In this document: positions 6,941 to 9,128 of the stretch, piece after piece
Numbering within the stretch: the stretch's first letter is position 1
Layout of the letters: every line of letters begins with the position of its first letter
Source of the DNA: Comamonadaceae bacterium
GTDB lineage: Bacteria > Pseudomonadota > Gammaproteobacteria > Burkholderiales > Burkholderiaceae_C
NCBI GenBank assembly: GCA_947463845.1
Contig: CANHUM010000047.1
Coordinates: 1-9,128 of the forward strand
DNA length: 9,128 nucleotides
Direction of reading: 5' to 3'
Notes under the pieces: generated by a model
Told to the model about the DNA's origin: nothing
What the model saw: only the letters and a program-made list of their open reading frames with translations
The model's database searches: none
Program-made: the position numbers and the translations under genes

Positions 6941-8098
6941 TGTGTTGGGCTGGACGTAACGCTCTGCCGCGAGGTGCTTGGCCAGGGCTGTCTCTAAGGG
7001 CAGCGCCTCTTTGTTCAGCTGCGCGGCCAAGAGTTCGCCACACAGCACGGCCAGGCTGATACCGCGAGCACCCATGCCTGTGCTCAGGCAAAGACCCGGC
7101 AGGCGCTGCGGGTCGATGGGGCCGACCGCCGGCAGACGGTTGGGTAACGTGCAGCGCAAGCCGGCCCAGCCTTGCACCTGATCCGGCTTGAATTGATGGG
7201 CCATGGCATGGCCCAGAGCGGGCAGCAGCGTGGCCAGCCTGACTTGGTTGGCCTCGTGGTCCTCGGCCCGCACAGGTGCTTGCTCGCAGTTGCGCTCAAA
7301 GGTGGATCCGATGAACCAGCCAGGCGTTCCTTCGGGCGTGGGCACGCCGCTGATGAAGCTGCCGTGGCCGTTGACCGGAAAAGGTGGCAGCAGCTGGCGC
7401 TGCGATTCGTTCAGGTCGTGCATGTGACCAAAACTGATTTGTCCGCGCAATGGGTTCAGCGGCACGGCAAAGCTGGGCAGGGGCCGCAGCAAAGCCAGGC
7501 TGTCAAAGGCGCTGGCCACCACCAGCCAGGGGGACTGCGCCAAGATTTGGCCCTGGGCATCGGTCACGACCCATTCGGCGCCGACTCTTTCAATGCCCTT
7601 CACCTGCTGGCCCCAGCGCACCTGCACGCCAGGCGTTTGCAGCTGCGCGGCCACGAGCTGACGGGGCCGGATCCAGCCCGCTTGCGCGTGCCAGAGCGCA
7701 GGTGTGTCCGGCGGCAGGCCTGCAGCGGCCACAGCCGCCGCGCTGGCAGGCGTACTGTGGTGATCGGAGGCGTCCGAAGGCAGGCGGCGTTTGCCCGCCA
7801 GGTTGTGTTCCAGAACCCCCGTCAGGGCCCAATCTGTACCGCTGTGCAGCAGCGCCTGGGCGCGTTCTAGAGTGGCTTTGACGCCCGCACGTGTGATGCG
7901 CGAGAGCACGTTGTCGTCGGGGGAAACATGGGGCGCAGCCAATCCGGCGGGCAGGCCGGAGGCACCAGCGCCTACCCCCTCGGCTTGGTCCAGCACGGTC
8001 ACCGACCAGCCTCGCAAGGCCAAGCTGTGCGCCACTGCAGAGCCTGACAGGCCGGCACCGATCACCACCGCTTGGCGCGTGTCGGGTGTCAAGCTCAA
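6932..8098 (-). CDS. mnmC: FAD-dependent oxidoreductase like the MnmC C-terminal domain (tRNA wobble-uridine modification), stand-alone
   Basis: The protein (388 aa) is a DAO-family flavoprotein most like the oxidase half of MnmC. That domain converts cmnm5(s2)U34 of tRNA to nm5(s2)U34. The N-terminal Rossmann site is VVIGAGLSGSAVAHSLALRG (Gly14, Gly16, Gly19), with Asp37 ending the second strand. GASG (45-48) follows, then PAGLAAPHVSPDDNVLSR. The C-terminus has GLRCTLPNRLPAVG (313-326), STGMGARGISLA (about 339-350), GELLAAQL and an AERYV tail, paralleling MnmC's GxR..tpD.lPxvG and GSRGl..aPl.AExlAA segments as I recall them. The N-terminal methyltransferase half (MnmD) of fused MnmC is absent: yggX ends 36 bases upstream in the same frame. 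No ATG or GTG exists between that stop and the Rossmann motif, so I use TTG at 8098 (CTG at 8113 or TTG at 8092 are options). A glycine/D-amino-acid oxidase is the main alternative. Confidence 0.75.
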   Translation of the reverse strand: MSLTPDTRQAVVIGAGLSGSAVAHSLALRGWSVTVLDQAEGVGAGASGLPAGLAAPHVSPDDNVLSRITRAGVKATLERAQALLHSGTDWALTGVLEHNLAGKRRLPSDASDHHSTPASAAAVAAAGLPPDTPALWHAQAGWIRPRQLVAAQLQTPGVQVRWGQQVKGIERVGAEWVVTDAQGQILAQSPWLVVASAFDSLALLRPLPSFAVPLNPLRGQISFGHMHDLNESQRQLLPPFPVNGHGSFISGVPTPEGTPGWFIGSTFERNCEQAPVRAEDHEANQVRLATLLPALGHAMAHQFKPDQVQGWAGLRCTLPNRLPAVGPIDPQRLPGLCLSTGMGARGISLAVLCGELLAAQLNKEALPLETALAKHLAAERYVQPNTQR

Positions 8099-8134
8099 GG
8101 GTTCAAAAAGCAGGGGGTCAAGCGCAATCGGGCG

Positions 8135-8410
8135 TCAGCCCGCTGCAGGCGGCACATAGCCTTGGGCGGCGTCAGCGCCATCGCCGAAGAAATGGTTTTC
8201 CATCTGGCGGGCCAGGTATTGGCGGGCGCGCAGATCGGCCAGATTCAGGCGGTTTTCATTGACCAGCATGGTCTGGTGCTTGAGCCAATCGGCCCAGGCC
8301 TGCTTGCTCACACCTTCCCAGATGCGCTTGCCCAAATCGCCGGGGTAGGGCGGGAAATCCAGACCCTCTGCTTCTTTGCCGAGTTTGATGCATTGAACGG
8401 TGCGTGCCAT
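8135..8410 (-). CDS. yggX: Probable Fe(II)-trafficking / oxidative damage protection protein YggX
   Basis: YggX is a small cytosolic protein linked to protection and repair of iron-sulfur clusters and to limiting iron-driven oxidative damage. The 91 residues equal the family length. The sequence follows YggX closely: [19 protein letters not shown], then [34 protein letters not shown], and a C-terminal MENHFFGDG...GYVPPA. Cys7 corresponds to the conserved single cysteine of the family. I chose the ATG at 8410 because MARTV is the normal family start and AGGA lies 7 bases upstream (8421-8418). The open frame extends further upstream, but that part has no YggX similarity. It is the first gene of a likely unit with mnmC (36-base gap) and is divergent from fpr. 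A candidate operator lies in the shared upstream region. Confidence 0.96.
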   Translation of the reverse strand: MARTVQCIKLGKEAEGLDFPPYPGDLGKRIWEGVSKQAWADWLKHQTMLVNENRLNLADLRARQYLARQMENHFFGDGADAAQGYVPPAAG

Positions 8411-8608
8411 GGTAGTGTCCTGCCTTGATCTGTCTAAAGAAGCGTTGGTTATACGGATATAGAATTTCCGTATTTCCAGTTGGAAGCGGTTCACACGACA
8501 ATGCGGGTTGCCGACTCTCGTGTGGCCTTGCAGCCCGTAACTGTAGCAAGCTTTCAGCATCCCCCCAGGGCTTTGGGTCTCTTGTCTCCCAACACACCGC
8601 TATACCAA
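8411..8608. promoter_or_regulatory. Divergent yggX/fpr regulatory region with a 23-bp inverted repeat
   Basis: This 198-base gap is the longest non-coding stretch in the window and should hold promoters for both genes. Its main feature is ATACGGA (8451-8457), 9 bases, then TCCGTAT (8467-8473), a perfect 7-bp inverted repeat. Minus-strand TATAAC (8453-8448, 5 of 6 to the -10 consensus) overlaps the left arm and would serve yggX. Plus-strand TAGAAT (8460-8465, 5 of 6) lies in the spacer and might serve fpr. Convincing -35 boxes are missing for both, which fits activator-dependent promoters. A second 7-bp inverted repeat, CACACGA (8492-8498) and TCGTGTG (8518-8524), has a 19-base loop and weaker significance. 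No obvious Shine-Dalgarno precedes fpr. The repeats are seen; regulation is inferred. Confidence 0.5.
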
Positions 8609-9128
8609 ATGAGTGCATTTCTTGAAGAACGTGTTTTGAGCGTTCACCACTGGACCGACCGCTTGTTCAGCTTCACCACCACCCGCGACCAGGCCCTGCG
8701 CTTTTCGAATGGCCACTTCACCATGATTGGTTTACGTGGTGACAATGGCAAACCGCTGCTGCGGGCTTACTCGATTGCCAGTGCCAACTACGAAGAGCAT
8801 CTGGAGTTTCTGAGCATCAAGGTGCCGGACGGTCCGCTGACCTCCAGGCTCCAGCACATCCAGGTGGGCGACACCATCATCGTGGGCCGCAAACCCACCG
8901 GTACTTTGTTGTGCGATTACCTGCTGCCTGGCAAAAACCTGTACCTCATGGGCACAGGCACGGGTTTGGCCCCGTTCATGAGCATCATCCGCGACCCCGA
9001 GACCTATGAGCGGTTTGAAAAGGTCATCCTGGTGCACGGTGTGCGACAGGTCAATGAGCTGGCCTACCACGACTACATCACCCAAGAGCTGCCCGCCCAT
9101 GAGTTTTTGGGCGAGATGGTCAGCCAGC
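8609..9128 (+). CDS. fpr: Ferredoxin/flavodoxin-NADP+ reductase, N-terminal part; 3' end outside the window
   Basis: Fpr is a cytosolic FAD enzyme that moves electrons between NADPH and ferredoxin or flavodoxin, supporting Fe-S enzymes and oxidative-stress defence. The visible 173 residues cover the FAD domain and the start of the NADP domain. They include RAYSIAS (52-58, the RxYS FAD motif), IKVPDGPLTSRL (70-81, second FAD-binding loop), VGRKPTGTLL (92-101) and GTGTGLAPFMS (115-125, NADP pyrophosphate loop). LVHGVRQVNELAY follows, typical of bacterial subclass I Fpr proteins (about 257 aa). The ATG at 8609 gives the usual family start (MSAFLEERVLSVHHWTD), although no clear Shine-Dalgarno lies before it. 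The gene is divergent from yggX, another iron/redox gene. The frame is open to the window end, so it is truncated only by the window. Confidence 0.95.
   Translation, partial: MSAFLEERVLSVHHWTDRLFSFTTTRDQALRFSNGHFTMIGLRGDNGKPLLRAYSIASANYEEHLEFLSIKVPDGPLTSRLQHIQVGDTIIVGRKPTGTLLCDYLLPGKNLYLMGTGTGLAPFMSIIRDPETYERFEKVILVHGVRQVNELAYHDYITQELPAHEFLGEMVSQ

Noticed and set aside
7172..7870. Plus-strand open frame of 232 codons inside mnmC
   Set aside because: The minus-strand frame carries the FAD-binding and MnmC-type motifs. The plus-strand product matches nothing recognisable.
8411..8560. N-terminal extension of YggX by 50 residues
   Set aside because: YggX proteins are about 91 residues and start at MARTV-like sequence. 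The extension covers the intergenic inverted repeat and lacks similarity.
1..9128. CRISPR arrays, tRNA or rRNA genes, insertion sequences, phage or toxin-antitoxin genes
   Set aside because: No regularly spaced repeats, tRNA-like cloverleaf, rRNA segments, transposase motifs or terminal repeats were seen. Base composition and codon use look uniform across the window.

Overview
The window is GC-rich and densely packed, with strong Shine-Dalgarno sites. Its proteins look like those of a betaproteobacterium in the order Burkholderiales, probably Comamonadaceae (a Limnohabitans- or Rhodoferax-like organism). This placement rests on the look of the proteins and on gene content, not on a marker gene. 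No rRNA, tRNA, CRISPR array, insertion sequence or phage gene was found. The content is core metabolism and DNA repair.

Layout from left to right: (1) The 3' part of recB, then a complete recD whose ATG overlaps the recB stop. These are two subunits of the RecBCD recombination nuclease/helicase. (2) A small exported protein of unknown function on the minus strand, whose 3' end runs 13 bases into the end of recD. (3) A divergent plus-strand class I/II PLP aminotransferase. (4) A periplasmic branched-chain-amino-acid-type substrate-binding protein, with a perfect palindrome in front of it and no transporter partner genes in view. (5) Converging on it from the minus strand, a two-gene unit yggX-mnmC. 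YggX is the Fe(II)/Fe-S protection protein. The mnmC gene is a stand-alone FAD oxidoreductase matching the C-terminal half of the tRNA wobble-uridine enzyme MnmC. (6) Divergent from yggX, the 5' part of a ferredoxin/flavodoxin-NADP+ reductase gene (fpr), cut by the window end. A 23-bp inverted repeat sits in the shared intergenic region.

Functionally, recB/recD form one repair operon, presumably with recC upstream outside the window. The right-hand part pairs two genes tied to redox and iron homeostasis (yggX and fpr) around one candidate operator. The binding protein may feed amino acids or related compounds into a transporter encoded elsewhere.

I do not see a convincing new multi-gene system. 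The points most worth checking are the yggX/fpr inverted repeat, the MnmC oxidoreductase lacking its methyltransferase half and a standard start codon, the small exported protein with a conserved-looking two-cysteine tail, and the palindrome before the binding protein.
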